A program made the translations under genes and the position numbers. A stretch of 64,000 nt of DNA from Myxocyprinus asiaticus (Eukaryota; Chordata; Actinopteri; Cypriniformes; Catostomidae): positions 27,772,744 to 27,836,743 of the forward strand of contig NC_059349.1 of the NCBI RefSeq assembly GCF_019703515.2, read 5' to 3'. Below the pieces are notes generated by a model. That model was given only the letters and a program-made list of their open reading frames with translations, was not told the DNA's origin and searched no databases. Numbering within the stretch: the first letter of the stretch is position 1; every line of letters starts with the position of its first letter. This document shows, in pieces, positions 44,965 through 56,750 of this stretch.

Positions 44965-45826
44965 TTAATGTTCACATCAACCATCAGAATGGGGAAAAAA
45001 TTGGATATCTGTGATTTCCACCATGGCATGATTGTTGGTGCCAGAAAGGCTAGTTTGAGTATTTCTGTAACTGCTGATCTCCTGAGATTTTTACAAACAA
45101 CAGTCTCTAGAGTTTAGAGAATGGTGCCAAAAACAAACAAAAAAATAAGGTGAGCGGCAGGTCAGCAGACGGAAATTCCCTGTTGATGAGAGAGGTCAAC
45201 AGAGAATGGCCAGACTGGTTTGAGCTGACAGAAAGGCTACGGTAACTCAGATAACCACTCTGTACAATTGTAGTGAGCAGAATAGCATCTCAGAATGCAC
45301 AACATGTCAAACCTTGAGGCGGATGGGCTACAACAGCAAATTCTGTCAGCCAAGAACAGAAAGCTGAGGTTGCAGTGGGCACAGGCTGACCACAACAGGA
45401 CAGTTGAAGACTGAAAACATGTAGCCTGGTCTGATGAATCGCGATTTCTGCTGAGGCACACAGATGGTAGGGTCAGAATTTGGTGCCATTAACATTAATC
45501 CTTGGACCCAACTTGCCTTGTGTCAAAAGTCCAGGCTGGTGGCGATGGTGTAATGGTGTGGGGAATGTTTTCTTGGCACACTTTGGGCCTGTTAATACCA
45601 ATCAATCATTGCTTGAATGCCATAGCCTATTTGAGTATTGTTGCTGACCATGTGCATCCCCTCATGGCGACAATTTACCCATCTTCTAATGGCTGCATGG
45701 ACCAGAATCTCAAAGGAATGTTTCCAACATATTGTGGAATCCATGCCACGAAAAATTGAGGCTGTTCTGAGAGCAAAGAGAGGTCCAACCCAGTATAAGT
45801 GTAGTGTTCCTAATTAAAGTGCTCAG
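44965..45826 (+). pseudogene. Tc1-like transposase remnant (whole element decayed)
   Basis: The plus strand carries the order of a Tc1 transposase in broken frames: an N-terminal stretch with GMIVGARKA-like translation (about 45020), a middle part with WSDESRF (about 45430), GGDGVMVWGMF (45541-45572, inside the 85-codon frame 45502-45759), and a C-terminal MPRKIEAVLRAKRGPTQY (about 45740-45800). The third-acidic-residue region is deleted. It ends with AGTGTTCCTAATTAAAGTGC, a 3' end seen in related fish elements. It cannot encode an active enzyme. Confidence 0.75.
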
Positions 45827-45864
45827 TGAGTGTATGTGGCTTGAACAGACTGCCCGTAGACATT

Positions 45865-45924
45865 ACAGATAGACAGACAGATAGACAGATAGACAGATAG
45901 ATAGATAGATAGATAGATAGATAT

Positions 45925-45981
<57 letters not shown>
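45865..45981. repeat. (GATA)n microsatellite with GACA units
   Basis: About 29 tetranucleotide units, GACA/GATA mixed at the left and pure GATA at the right, with one ATAT interruption. Confidence 0.95.
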
Positions 45982-47173
45982 AATTTGAGAGAGAGGGAGA
46001 GAGAGATAGTAACTTAAAGCAGATTAAAGACTTTCTTTGGGTTTGTTTGAATTTTTTGGCATTTGGAGTTTGAATAGTCTTTGCCCATTTGAACATTCCA
46101 TCTATGGGATTTTTGGGGATTTTCAGTTGTCTGCTACATGTAAACTGACAGTAAGATCAGTTGGAAAAGACATTTACACTTCCAGAACAGGAGTTACAAT
46201 TGATAACTTTGGTCTTGGGTTATTTCAGAAAAAACCTAAACCAGTATGTTGGCTTTGTCAAGCCGACAAATCCTTTAATGTACTGTAAATACATGAATGG
46301 CTGATTTGTATTGATCAAAGGATGGGACTTATCATTGCCTTTCTGACAGTTTGCCCATTACATCATTCCCATTAATTAGCCATCCTTATGAGCTCCCCCT
46401 CCCAGTTCAGTCTGGATGAATTGGGCACCAGATGGTGCCCTGTTTTACTGATAGGACTTGGACCTCCCTCTGGATGACTGATGAAAAAGAGCGATCCAAT
46501 CACAGCAGCATTGTAGAACTTTCTCTTGGCACCAAGATAGAAACAGCACAAAGCTCTTCTCCACAAAGAGATCCCCAGTGATATCGGCCTGAAGTAGATG
46601 GATAAATGTAGAAAGAAATGAAGAAAGTCTGCAGAGTGGTTGAAGTTCAGAAAACAGTGATTAAATAAAAGTCTTTAAAACTTTAAAAACAGTACAGGTG
46701 AACTTCTCATGTTTACAAGAAATGTATATAGTTCCCAGACAAATTAAGAAATGTGTCAATGTTGGTACACTCCCTTTTGCATGGCTGACTGTAGTATTGG
46801 GACAGAATGGAAGAATGAGTAGACTATGGCTTTAATCTCTTCATTACACACCCAGCTTCTCTGATTTGGCTTCTGCTGAATCCCTGAAGCCCCTCATGGC
46901 AGAATTGCAATGCACCACTCAGGGCTGGTGCCTAGAAACAGAGGTGGACAGATTTATAGTATGCAAAATCAATGCAGTAGCAAATTCTTGGCCAGTGGCT
47001 GTGGAAATAAGCCAGGACAACTCAAGTCAGCTGCTATTCTCAGAGTGCAGAGGTTTTTGTTTTGTAATGGATTGCATAGGAACAAAGCTAGCAAATGCTC
47101 AATTTCAGATCATTTTAAAGCTGATGTGTGTAATTTTACATTTCAACAGAAGATCTTTCTCCTATCCCAGTTT
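45982..47173. other. Unassigned intergenic DNA
   Basis: No recognised gene. An open frame of 111 codons at 46866-47201 (plus) overlaps another at 46910-47194. Neither shows a motif, and the end of both enters the DIRS fragment. Confidence 0.4.
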
Positions 47174-48136
47174 GGCCCAGGAACCAATCATTGAGCCGTG
47201 AGGGTTCAGGGGAGAGTGGAGGGTTCACACCCGAAGGGGGAAGCCCAGCCGAAGCCTCCGCGTCAGAGTGGACGAGCCCGCGCTCCGATGCTGCGCTCTA
47301 TAGCTCATCATCATCCCGGGACCTGAATAAGAGGTCGAACTCGCCCTGAGATGAGCCGGCGGTCTCATCTGAGAGCCCAACCGGGGCAAGCGAGCGTGCT
47401 GAGGAATAGGAGGTCCGTGGGGGGTTACCCGGCGGAGGTGGTCCCATTGGAGTCCCCAAATCGCCCCCAGTGCTAACCGACGCGGCCTCATACCCGTCGG
47501 TAGAAGTACAGAGGCGGGGAGCCGCTGGGGTGGCTTGCTTTCTTACGAAGGCAAGCCGTGACCGCAATGTTGCCATGGTCATGTTCTCGCAATTAGGACA
47601 AGACCCATCCACGAACGAAGTCTCCGCGTGGGCAGTGCCCAGACACGAAAGACAGCGATCGTGGCCGTCAGAAGTGGAGAGATAATGAACCGCAACCAGG
47701 AATAACACACAAGCGGGAAGGCATCTTTAAAAAGACGTTCCGTGTGTGCCACTCTTTTAGAATTGAAAATATACTCTATTAGAATAAACTCTCTTTTTTT
47801 TGTTCTGCCGAAGCACCCAGGGGCATTCTCTGCACTCCACGGGTGCAGAGGAGGAGAAGCCGCTGAAGTGCGCCATAAAATCCAGCAGTTTGAGGTGATT
47901 GGTTGGGAGAATTGAATTCAGTGCACAGAATGCAACCGCTCGTCTCCGAAGAGAAAATCTGAATGAGTGGTTGCATACCAGCTCCTTTTATACCCGTATG
48001 TCCGGGGGAGTGGCATGCAAATTCCATTCGCCAATTCCCATTGGCCTTTTTTCAAAAAGCAGAGGTGTTTGGGGCTCCCAAGAGTGACCCCTAGTGTCAC
48101 TACATCGACACAACGTCAAGTGAGTGACAGATAGGG
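47174..48136 (-). mobile_element. DIRS-type retrotransposon family A copy 4, 5' end only
   Basis: From 48136 on the minus strand, the terminal repeat (47940-48136) and gag N-terminal region (47708-47225) are present. Similarity to copy 1 ends at 47174 (CCCAGGAACCA(A/G)TCAT, equal to 1974-1988). RT, RNase H and recombinase are absent. Confidence 0.85.
47225..47708 (-). pseudogene. DIRS gag N-terminal remnant (copy 4)
   Basis: The frame 47708-47298 contains HYLSTSDGHDRCLSCLG, HAETSFVDGSCPNC and RLAFVRKQA, matching copies 1 and 2 with a one-base change of frame near its start (the usual MPFRLC start is out of frame). It continues into an acidic, Ser/Pro-rich part. Confidence 0.6.
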
Positions 48137-48137
48137 A

Positions 48138-48345
48138 ATTGTATTTCAAACTCATAAAAGACAAACCTTGCACAATACAAAAGGAGTCAAGAGCAACAAA
48201 ACACGGTCTTTCTGTTTTTAGACAAAGGAAATTAAGCCAAGCAATTCCTTAGACATGCAAAGTGTCCATAATGGTTTCTCCCAATAATGAACAGACCATC
48301 ATACTTTGGGCTGGGAAAGGATCTGCGCACTATGGCTCCATCACC
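48138..48345. repeat. Segment shared with 39898-40103
   Basis: Near-identical (about 94% by eye) to the segment in the decayed Tc1 at 39898-40103. It begins exactly at the outer edge of DIRS copy 4. Confidence 0.85.
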
Positions 48346-49208
48346 TTTTTAAAAGGTCGGTGATTTCTCCTGGTTGGCATATCCCCCAACTGTATGCATA
48401 GTCAGATTTCTTTTCGTCTAGCATTATAGGAGGCTTGGCATTAAAAGCCCTCAGTGCAGATGTGCCTAGCACCATTAGAGCAATCAGGTCTATCCACTAA
48501 TGATAACGAGCAGGCTTATGGGTGGCAATCCTGAGGCGAGTGTGTCCTCAAAGAGAAGCAGGCCACAGGTGACATCTGAATGTTTTCTAATTAGCAGCAA
48601 GATCATAATGATCAGTTCAGCTTCCTCATAATGACAGGAGGGAGGCTCAGAAACATAAATGTTCTGAAACAGGTGCCTGTGGCTGTGTTATGGGCTTGGG
48701 AACTGTCATGTCTGTATGAGTAAATATGATGTGGCAGAACAGAAACTGACAGTTCAGTAGATTTGGAAGTGATAGATTTTTGAGAGTTCTGACATTCATG
48801 TGGGAGGATGGAACTTGTAGAGGCAGACGAAGGCAGAGATGGACATAGATATTGAACAACAGAGGGATGGAAGATATTTTCCCATCAATGCAGATGTGAT
48901 AACATTTTCATAATCCTGTTGACAACTTACCTTTCTTCACATCGTGCAACAAAGTGGTAACATGGAATTGTCTTTAAAATGGTTGATTTGTTAAATTCTG
49001 AAGAGTTTCACACACATTGAAAATGAAGTTCATGTAGGACTTGGGTGACAGTGTAAAAAAGGTTGTATAACAGAAATATGGGCAATTTCATGGTGGTTAA
49101 ACATGAAATGTCTCAAACATCCTAACCCACTCAAACACATGCATATAAATACAATGGACTAGGATAAAATGTTTTTATTTGTATTTATTTTTTACTAAAC
49201 ATTTAATG
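48346..49208. other. Unassigned intergenic DNA
   Basis: No gene or repeat recognised. Confidence 0.45.
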
Positions 49209-49501
49209 TAACACTACAGTTAGGTCCCATTTGTTAACATTAGTTAATGCATTAGGTATCATGAACAAACAATTAGCAATATATATATTTTACATCATTT
49301 ATTAATCTTTGTTAATGTTAGTGAATAAAAATACTATTCTTCAATGTTAGTTCATGCTAGTTCTTTTGATTTTAAAAATGTATTAATGTATGTTGAATTT
49401 AACTAACTAAATGTTTATAAATTATTGTTCATTGTTAGTTCATGTTAACTAATGTTGTTAACTAATGTTAACAAATGGAACCTTATTGTAAAGTGTTACC
49501 T
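49209..49501. mobile_element. Palindromic MITE
   Basis: Left arm GTAACACTACAGTTAGGTCC with CATTTGTTAACATTAGTTAA is mirrored by the right arm TTAACTAATGTTAACAAATGG and ACCTTATTGTAAAGTGTTAC. GTTAGTTCATG words repeat in the interior. This is a common type of short fish DNA element. No coding. Confidence 0.75.
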
Positions 49502-50063
49502 AGTTTAATTATAAACTTGTAAAATGACAATCTTATGTACTCTAAATTGCTGTATGACACTATATTTTATATTGAGTGATGAGGCGTACTGAATAAACAA
49601 AAGTTGCAGATTAAAATACACTAAGTGGTCCAGGAGCTATTACATTTTTGCCCTTGCTGTGAACAAGGCATCTAACCTTAGTTTGCTATATGGGGACTGT
49701 CCCTGTAATGTACTGTATATAATATCATGTACTTTGTATAAAAGCACTTGCTATATTTGCATACAACACATAAACATGAATGTGAACATGGTATTTTACA
49801 TATATTTAATTACATATCAAATGGAAACTGAAAACAGTCAATGTATTATAAGAGTAATACCATGTGTTAAATGCATTGAATACCATAGTAAATACATAAG
49901 GGTCATGTAGGATCCACATACAGTATGCATTCTAGGAGTAGTGATGCAAACTCTTATAATTTAAACAATATTAAACTAAATGTTAAAAAAGTTGGTTTAC
50001 ATACTGAAAGAAAAATTAATTAAGGAATACCCAGAGCTGCAGATGAAAAGACCACTTCATGTA

Positions 50064-50077
<14 letters not shown>
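49502..50077. other. Unassigned AT-rich DNA
   Basis: No feature was recognised apart from an (A)n run at 50064-50080. Confidence 0.45.
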
Positions 50078-50114
<37 letters not shown>

Positions 50115-50120
50115 TATTTA

Positions 50121-50182
<62 letters not shown>

Positions 50183-50210
50183 TATATATACTATATATAT
50201 ATATATATAT
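50078..50210. repeat. Compound (TA)n microsatellite
   Basis: Three TA blocks are separated by ACAGTAT(T/A)TATACT, so the whole could fold into a long hairpin. Predicted Tyr-Ile repeats here are translation artefacts. Confidence 0.95.
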
Positions 50211-50469
50211 AGTCAAATAGATGCCCGTGCGATTTTTGACCAAACAAACTGTATGCATTCTATGGTTAAATCATATTTTTGACTTTTAATTTAGATGTTA
50301 CCATATGAACTACATTTTTTAGGCTACCTGACATAACATTTATTCAGGAATGCTTCACCCAAACAATTTTGAGATCCCCTCAGCCAAAATCTTTTGTGAC
50401 CGCATGCAAGATCTGGGTAGAAAGTTTTGAGCCAAGGTCAGAGTTCTCAGGCCAGGTTGTTGGTGTAGA

Positions 50470-50600
50470 AAGACTAACTAAATTGTGCCCAAATGGCCAA
50501 AATGGCAATTGTGAGTGGGGTGGCCAATGGGGTGGCCAGGCTTCATTCCATAGTGGCCATGGCCACCCCTGGCCACCCCCTAGCTCCGCCCATGCCTCAG
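50470..50600. mobile_element. Possible hAT-type end remnant
   Basis: GGCCATGGCCACCCCTGG and CCACCCCCTAGCTCCGCCC, with GTGGGGTGGCCAATGGGG upstream, form repeated and inverted GGTGGCCA words as seen at the ends of some fish hAT elements. Borders are not established. Confidence 0.35.
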
Positions 50601-51439
50601 GCTCTTTAGCCTGTTTGAGAGCACAGATTTGATAAGAGATTCTCTGCAGAAAAAGACTCATCACACACACATGGCTTGAGACCTGCAGGGGAATTGACAT
50701 TTTCACTAAAAGAAAATGGGCAACAGCTAAAGGAATATGAGGCCATGTATTTAAATCCCTGCTTAAGGGTAACTCATGTCTGTTATTGAGCAATAAATTC
50801 AGTGGCATACCCAGCCACTGAATATTACTCAGGGTGTCAAACTGCATGATTCATATGCATGTAAATTGAACTGATTGTTATTAATAGTGAATGGGTTTAA
50901 TAAACAGTGGATGGTAGGCTAGATGTGCTCAATATATCACCATCATGAGCAATAAAGCCTTTTATTTCTGGTGGTGGTGGTAGCAGCAGATGTTGGTCGA
51001 GTCTGATGTGCAACATTTATCACGCATGTTCACCACATACGTCACTTTTCATATCCCGGATTTTGCACCTTGACAATAGATGCAGCATGTATGCTTCCTA
51101 TTTCCTGCGCATCTTTATGAAAGATGTATGATGACGGATCATTAATTTTTGGTGTCGCAAAAGGGGCGAAATCTCCTCGCGCAACGATATCATAACCTCA
51201 TTGACGTAGACAGTGATAATAAATAATGAATTTTGTCCCTCATCACGTGGAGAAAGCGTCTGAATAATTTAACCCCTACGTTACTACACGAGTGTATGTC
51301 CCCTCACTGTGCGTGCTCGAGGCAGTGATGAAGCATCCCTCCCTACGACGACCTTAATCCGTAAAATGATAAAATGAAATGATTTCGCCGACTGGTCTTC
51401 TTTGGCTCATGAAAAATCATCGTTAGTGTACACTGTGTA
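50601..51439. other. Unassigned DNA, CpG-richer in its right half
   Basis: From about 51000 the sequence has more CpG than the surroundings, with TACGTCAC (about 51038), TGACGTAG (about 51203) and CACGTG (about 51245), words that resemble CRE and E-box sites. No coding frame. Confidence 0.4.
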
Positions 51440-51576
51440 CATTTTATGATACGCAAACGGAAGTGCGTCCTGCTTGGATACCACTTGCCTTTGGACTACA
51501 AAACCGTAACACTCTGCTGTGAACCGTAGCTCAGCACATCAGCATCGGCACAGCTGGACAGCGGGCACCCTGGAAG
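51440..51576 (+). other. Candidate non-coding first exon with splice donor
   Basis: A moderately GC-rich stretch ends in CTGGAAG|GTAAGC, a strong vertebrate 5' splice-site match (51571-51582), downstream of the CpG-richer region. There is no long ORF, so if real it would be 5' UTR or lncRNA. No acceptor or downstream exon was identified. Speculative. Confidence 0.25.
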
Positions 51577-51663
51577 GTAAGCGATGACCAAAGCCAGACA
51601 CCGAGTCAGCCAAAGTTCAGGCAATGTACACTATGTTCTGCCAGAGTATTTAAGCCGGAGTTA

Positions 51664-51931
51664 GGGGCCGTTCACACCGAACGCGTTTTTGCGTCCTTGC
51701 GCGTGGTTTTTCAATTGTTTCAAATGTAAACATGCACTTGACGGACGTTTTTGACCGTTACTCCGCGTCTCGCTATTTTTTCAGGGGATCGCGCTTTTTT
51801 TTTTTTTTCGACGCCGTGTCAAGTTAATAAGAACTTCAACTTTCGGTAATATTGTTCTATTAATTGCTTTGCGATTTAATTTTATTATTTTTTATTTGTT
51901 AGCGAAAAACGAGTTCGGTCTAAATGGCCCC
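51664..51931. mobile_element. Short DNA transposon with TTA target duplication (Harbinger-like)
   Basis: It starts GGGGCCGTTCACACCGAAC and ends TCTAAATGGCCCC, giving a short inverted repeat GGGGCC. It is flanked by TTA on both sides (51661-51663 and 51932-51934), the trinucleotide duplication of PIF/Harbinger elements. CpG-rich interior. Confidence 0.55.
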
Positions 51932-51934
51932 TTA

Positions 51935-52604
51935 GAACCGAACACGAAATAATGACAGTTCTCAGCCAGAAAGAAACAATGTAAAGGCGCATGCTTTAAA
52001 AAAAATAAAAAAAATGGGCCAGCAATTAATAAATTATTACTCTTGTGATATGCTATTTAACTTTGTTTTAAACTAATGTATACTCTTAGTGTTGGATAAA
52101 AGTGATTTTCCACATACACAAAGACGACTGAAAAAGAAATGTGATCGCATTTTAATATCAACCGGTTCGTGTTCACGGGAGGGGCGGCACGAGATGGCTA
52201 TTAAGTGCATGTGTACCTGCCCTTTCATTCCCATTTCCTCAATAGAAGGAAAAATGGCATATCTAAATTATTAATGATTGTTTCTGGATATGCCCTCATT
52301 TGATCACACGGCCTGTACATATATTTGTTGCCGAGCGCAGTTTTATAGTAGGAGCTGTAGGGATTGAATCGAGGTTAATCTGCAGTGACATGTTGGCAGT
52401 TACTCATGGATGCACCTTTGTTTATAACCAGGCATAGAAAATGCAGCGGCGAGTCCCGCTGTTGCCGTCTTATTTTCTACCAGCGCTGACCATGGTGCTG
52501 AAATATACACATTCTTTTTAATATGTAATGAAGTTGCTGTTACTGTAATAGTAGGCTACCACTTTAAAAATAGTTGTCAAGTGGAGAATATATTTCCCAT
52601 GCTT
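51935..52604. other. Unassigned DNA
   Basis: No gene recognised. The frame 52089-52274 has no motif. Confidence 0.4.
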
Positions 52605-52881
52605 AATCCAAGTATTCAACCAAAAATGAAAATTCTCTCATCATTTACTCACTTTCATGCCATCCCGGATGTGCAGTGGCGGATTAAGTCATGGGTGACA
52701 TGGGCAGTTGCCCAGGGCGGCATCTTGTAGGGGGTGTGGCACAAGGCAGGAGGGGGTGAAATATTCTTCTAAAAATCTTCATTTGTGTTCAGCAGAAGAA
52801 AGAAAGTCATACACATCTGGGATGGCATGAGGGTGAGTAAATGATTAGAGAATTTTCCTATTTTGGGTGAACTATCCCTTT
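52605..52881. mobile_element. Palindromic MITE with an inserted fragment
   Basis: The left arm AACCAAAAATGAAAATTCTC, with CATTTACTCACTTTCATGCC, is mirrored at the right by GGCATGAGGGTGAGTAAATG and TTTTGGGTGAACTATCCC. After GGATGTG in the left arm, about 100 bp starting CAGTGGCGGATTAAGTCATG interrupts the symmetry and looks like the end of a different (hAT-type) element. Confidence 0.7.
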
Positions 52882-53039
52882 AAGCCTTTCGTTTCTCTCT
52901 CTTCCTTGGTAGGAATTAGTTGTAGGGGCGTTAATGTCTGTCACCTCCTTAGAAGTGGTCTGATCATTGGTAATTGTGTGTCTTATTGATCTTTAAACAG
53001 TTAAATAGACTGCATCTCTGTAAAACAAGGTCTTAATTA
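52882..53039. other. Short spacer
   Basis: Nothing recognised. Confidence 0.4.
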
Positions 53040-55130
53040 ACCAAGAACAGGGGCGTCGGACCGTGGGTAATGATGGACCTGAGTAACAGGGGCCCTCACT
53101 GGAGGGGGGCCCACAGAATGGCTTCATTGATATTACATCATACTATCATTTGTTATATAGATATATAGTAATAACATGCTATTGGTTGGAATAAAACATC
53201 GCAAGACTCTGTTTTCCACCTGTAAAAATGGGGCATTCACATATAATCTGCCTTGTCTCCTCCCATGTTAGCGACCCCCACACCCCCTCAGCAAAAGTGA
53301 AAGTGGTCTGTACATCAGTGGCACAGTCCAAACTGAGGACACGTCATGATGTCATTTGCTTACTCCATTAATGTATCTACAGAAATGAATCCAAAATGTG
53401 CATTCAACAGAAAAAGCAGAGCTTTTTACAGAAGAAATGTGAGCCATACCTGTCAATGTAGCTGTAGGTGAATATTTGTTTGATATTCATGTCAACAGCC
53501 GCGACCCGTCCATTTTAAGTCTAGGCCTTCAGTGCGATTCATGCCATTAAGAAAACACAGTTTCACAATGAATAAGACACCGTATGCCTATCATACATTA
53601 GATGGCAGTCAACTAATAATACCAACTGACATTTTAAAAACACGTCCACGCACGAAAGCCAGAACCAAGGAGGTCTAATATTAAGAAAAAGCTCTCTAAT
53701 AATATTTGTGATTTAAATTTTGCTTGCAATAAATTTTGTTTCGTCAGGGTACACGGATACTTTTCAAAACTTGATCCGACACTGAATGCTCAAGCAGCCT
53801 AATTTACACTTAGAAAACTCCTGATGTTGCTATAACAATGCAAAAAGCACTTACCAATTTGCTTGAAGTGAAAATCAGTCCTAATTACCTGTTTAATTAA
53901 TAAATTGCATGATCATGCAGAACATCTCAGGTTTTTAAATCCATAAGGATCTCTTTCTCAACAGCAATACCAGCAGTGATGACAGTCGACTCGTCAGCAA
54001 GATCTCGCGCTCTTCTTTTTCAAATTACGTTCATCACTTAAAGCGTGATCTCGTCACTCAAGGCCAGCTAGAAGGCCTGGACTGGGACATATCCTAAAAA
54101 CCACACCCACAAGAACAAATAAATCAATCTGATTGGCTGATGAATCTGACAGTCTGACTTCAGATGCCTATTCACTTACACTGTTGAGGGATTCTGTGGA
54201 AATTCTGAAGGCCTGACGGGGTGGAGCTCAGACTCACGCGCTGCTTCGGCTAAGGATCTCGGCTTCGGGCATGCGATTTGTGAAACAGTTGTCACACTTT
54301 ACTTGTAAGCAAAATAAAACGGAAATATTCACAAGGTGGTTGGGAACATTATTACTGCATCATTACATGATTTTCATTAAACAGTGAACAACAATCAGAT
54401 GCTTGCTAAATAAAGTGATGTGCACAATTCAAATCAAACTGTCAACATCTGCCTCATGCATCTACTGTATAAACATATTTTACTTCAGTGCAAAATTTAC
54501 CATCAGATGTTTATCTATGATGCCTAAATGTTATATTTTTCCAGAACTCCATGAGATACATGTGAAATTTTCCTCACATTAAGCACCAAAAGAATATGTG
54601 AGGAACAGTATAACCTGTCGTTGCGCTCAGATGCTGTTTTCTATTTAAAGAGACATTACTGATTTAGCATGTTTTCTGAGTATCAGTGTAAATCATTGTA
54701 AACAGAACAATTTATGCATGTTAATCATAAACATGTAACAAATATATAAAAATATAATAAAGGAAGTTTTAAAGTTTTACATTTATTGATGGAATATAAT
54801 GAATTTGACACTTTTTCAAAAGCTAAAATGCAACCAATATGATGAAAAACTGACAAAGTATAATCTGTAAAGTTAATATTTTCAAATTGTATCTAGAAGG
54901 GTTACCTAGAAGGTTAGAAGGTCCCTTTTTAATTAACAGAATGAGCAGAGAAATAATTTATTTTATATTTAAGTTAAATGGACATTGTAACCAAAATATT
55001 AGTTAGCAAGTTAAGACTTTCTAAAACTACCTGAGAGCAGAAATGTCTCAGGATAGACTAAAAAAACCTGGCACTCTTCTCATTTCAGAATGTTATGGTG
55101 ACGTTACCAACAAGAAAACTCATAAATGTA

Positions 55131-56712
55131 CAGGTGCATCTCAATAAATTAGAATGTCATGGAAAAGTTCATTTATTTCAGTAATTCAACTCAAATTGTG
55201 AAACTTGTGAATTAAATAAATTCAATGCACACAGACTGAAGTAGTTTAAGTCTTTGGTTCTTTTAATTGTGATGATTTTGGCTCACATTTAACAAAAGCC
55301 CACCAATTCACTATCTCAAAAAATTAGAATATGGTGACATGCCAGTCAGCTAATCAACTCAATACACCTGCAAAGGTTTCCTGAGCCTTCAAAATGGTCT
55401 CTCAGTTTGGTTCACTAGGCTACACAATCATGGGGAAGTCTGCTGATTTGACAGTTGTCCAGAAGACAATCATTGACACCCTTCACAAGGAGGGTAAGCC
55501 ACAAACATTCATTGCCAAAGAAGCTGGCTGTTCACAGAGTGCTGTATCCAAGCATGTTAACAGAAAGTTGAGTGGAAGGAAAAAGTGTGGAAGAAAAAGA
55601 TGCACAACCAACCGAGAGAACCGCAGCCTTATGAGGATTGTCAAGCAAAATCGATTCAAGAATTTGGGTGAACTTCACAAGGAATGGACTGAGGCTGGGG
55701 TCAAGGCATCAAGAGCCACCACACACAGACGTGTCAAGGAATTTGGCTACAGTTGTCGTATTCCTCTTGTTAAGCCACTCCTGAACCACAGACAACATCA
55801 GAGGCGTCTTACCTGGGCTAAGGAGAAGAAGAACTGGACTGTTGCCAGTGGTCCAAAGTCCTCTTTTCAGATGAGAGCAAGTTTTGTATTTCATTTGGAA
55901 ACCAAGGTCCTAGAGTCTGGAGGAAGGGTGGAGAAGCTCATAGCCCAAGTTGCTTGAAGTCCAGTGTTAAGTTTCCACAGTCTGTGATGATTTGGGGTGC
56001 AATGTCATCTGCTGGTGTTGGTCCATTGTGTTTTTTGAAAACCAAAGTCACTGCACCCGTTTACCAAGACATTTTGGAGCACTTCATGCTTCCTTCTGCT
56101 GACCAGCTTTTTAAAGATGCTGATTTCATTTTCCAGCAGGATTTGGCACCTACCCACACTGCCAAAAGCACCAAAAGTTGGTTAAATGACCATGGTGTTG
56201 CTGTGCTTGACTGGCCAGCAAACTCACCAGACCTGAACCCCATAGAGAATCTATGGGGTATTGTCAAGAGGAAAATGAGAAACAAGAGACCAAAAAATGC
56301 AGATGAGCTGAAGGCCACTGTCAAAGAAACCTGGGCTTCCATACCACCTCGGCAGTGCCACAAACTGATCACTTCCATGCCACGCCAAATTGAGGCAGTA
56401 ATTAAAGCAAAAGGAGCCCCTACCAAGTATTGAGTACATATACAGTAAATGAACATACTTTCCAGAAGGCCAACAATTCACTAAAAATGTTTTTTTATTG
56501 GTCCTATGATGTATTCTAATTTTTTGAGATAGTGAATTGGTGGGTTTTTGTTAAATGTGAGCCAAAATCATCACAATTAAAAGAACCAAAGACTTAAACT
56601 ACTTCAGTCTGTGTGCATTGAATTTATTTAATACACGAGTTTCACAATTTGAGTTGAGTTACTGAAATAAATGAACTTTTCCACGACATTCTAATTTATT
56701 GAGATGCACCTG
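55131..56712 (+). mobile_element. Tc1/mariner transposon with long inverted repeats, near-intact
   Basis: 1582 bp, flanked by TA (55129-55130 and 56713-56714). Terminal inverted repeats are about 210 bp long (55131-55340 and 56505-56712) with only a handful of differences. Both start CAGGTGCATCTCAATAAATT and end in AAATTAGAAT-type words. Long near-identical repeats and an almost open transposase indicate a recent insertion. Confidence 0.93.
55394..56433 (+). pseudogene. Tc1-type transposase (one 1-nt deletion)
   Basis: The first frame 55394-55957 holds the paired-like DNA-binding region: KTIIDTLHKEGKPQTFIAKE, AGCSQSAVSKHVNRK, a basic linker, and ASRATTHRRVKEFGY. The second frame ends at 56433 and contains the catalytic domain: LFSDESKF (first Asp, codon at 55870-55872), VMIWGAMSSAGVG, FQQDLAPTHTA with the second Asp, and PDLNPIENLWGIVKRK with the Glu; spacing of the last two is 34 residues. 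The switch between frames falls just before LFSDES near 55846-55850 and fits loss of a single base (GTTGCCAGTGG). No other lesion was seen. The likely native start is the Met of MGKSADLTVV at 55430. Confidence 0.88.
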
Positions 56713-56750
56713 TATACATCTATGATTTATTTTGTTAGGAGGCTTTGAAT

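Noticed and set aside
46866..47201. 111-codon plus-strand frame as a gene
   Set aside because: No motif, competes with another overlapping plus-strand frame, and runs into a DIRS fragment.
50380..50847. 155-codon minus-strand frame as a host gene
   Set aside because: It runs across a repeat-like GGTGGCC-rich stretch, has no domain, and shows no splice or start context.
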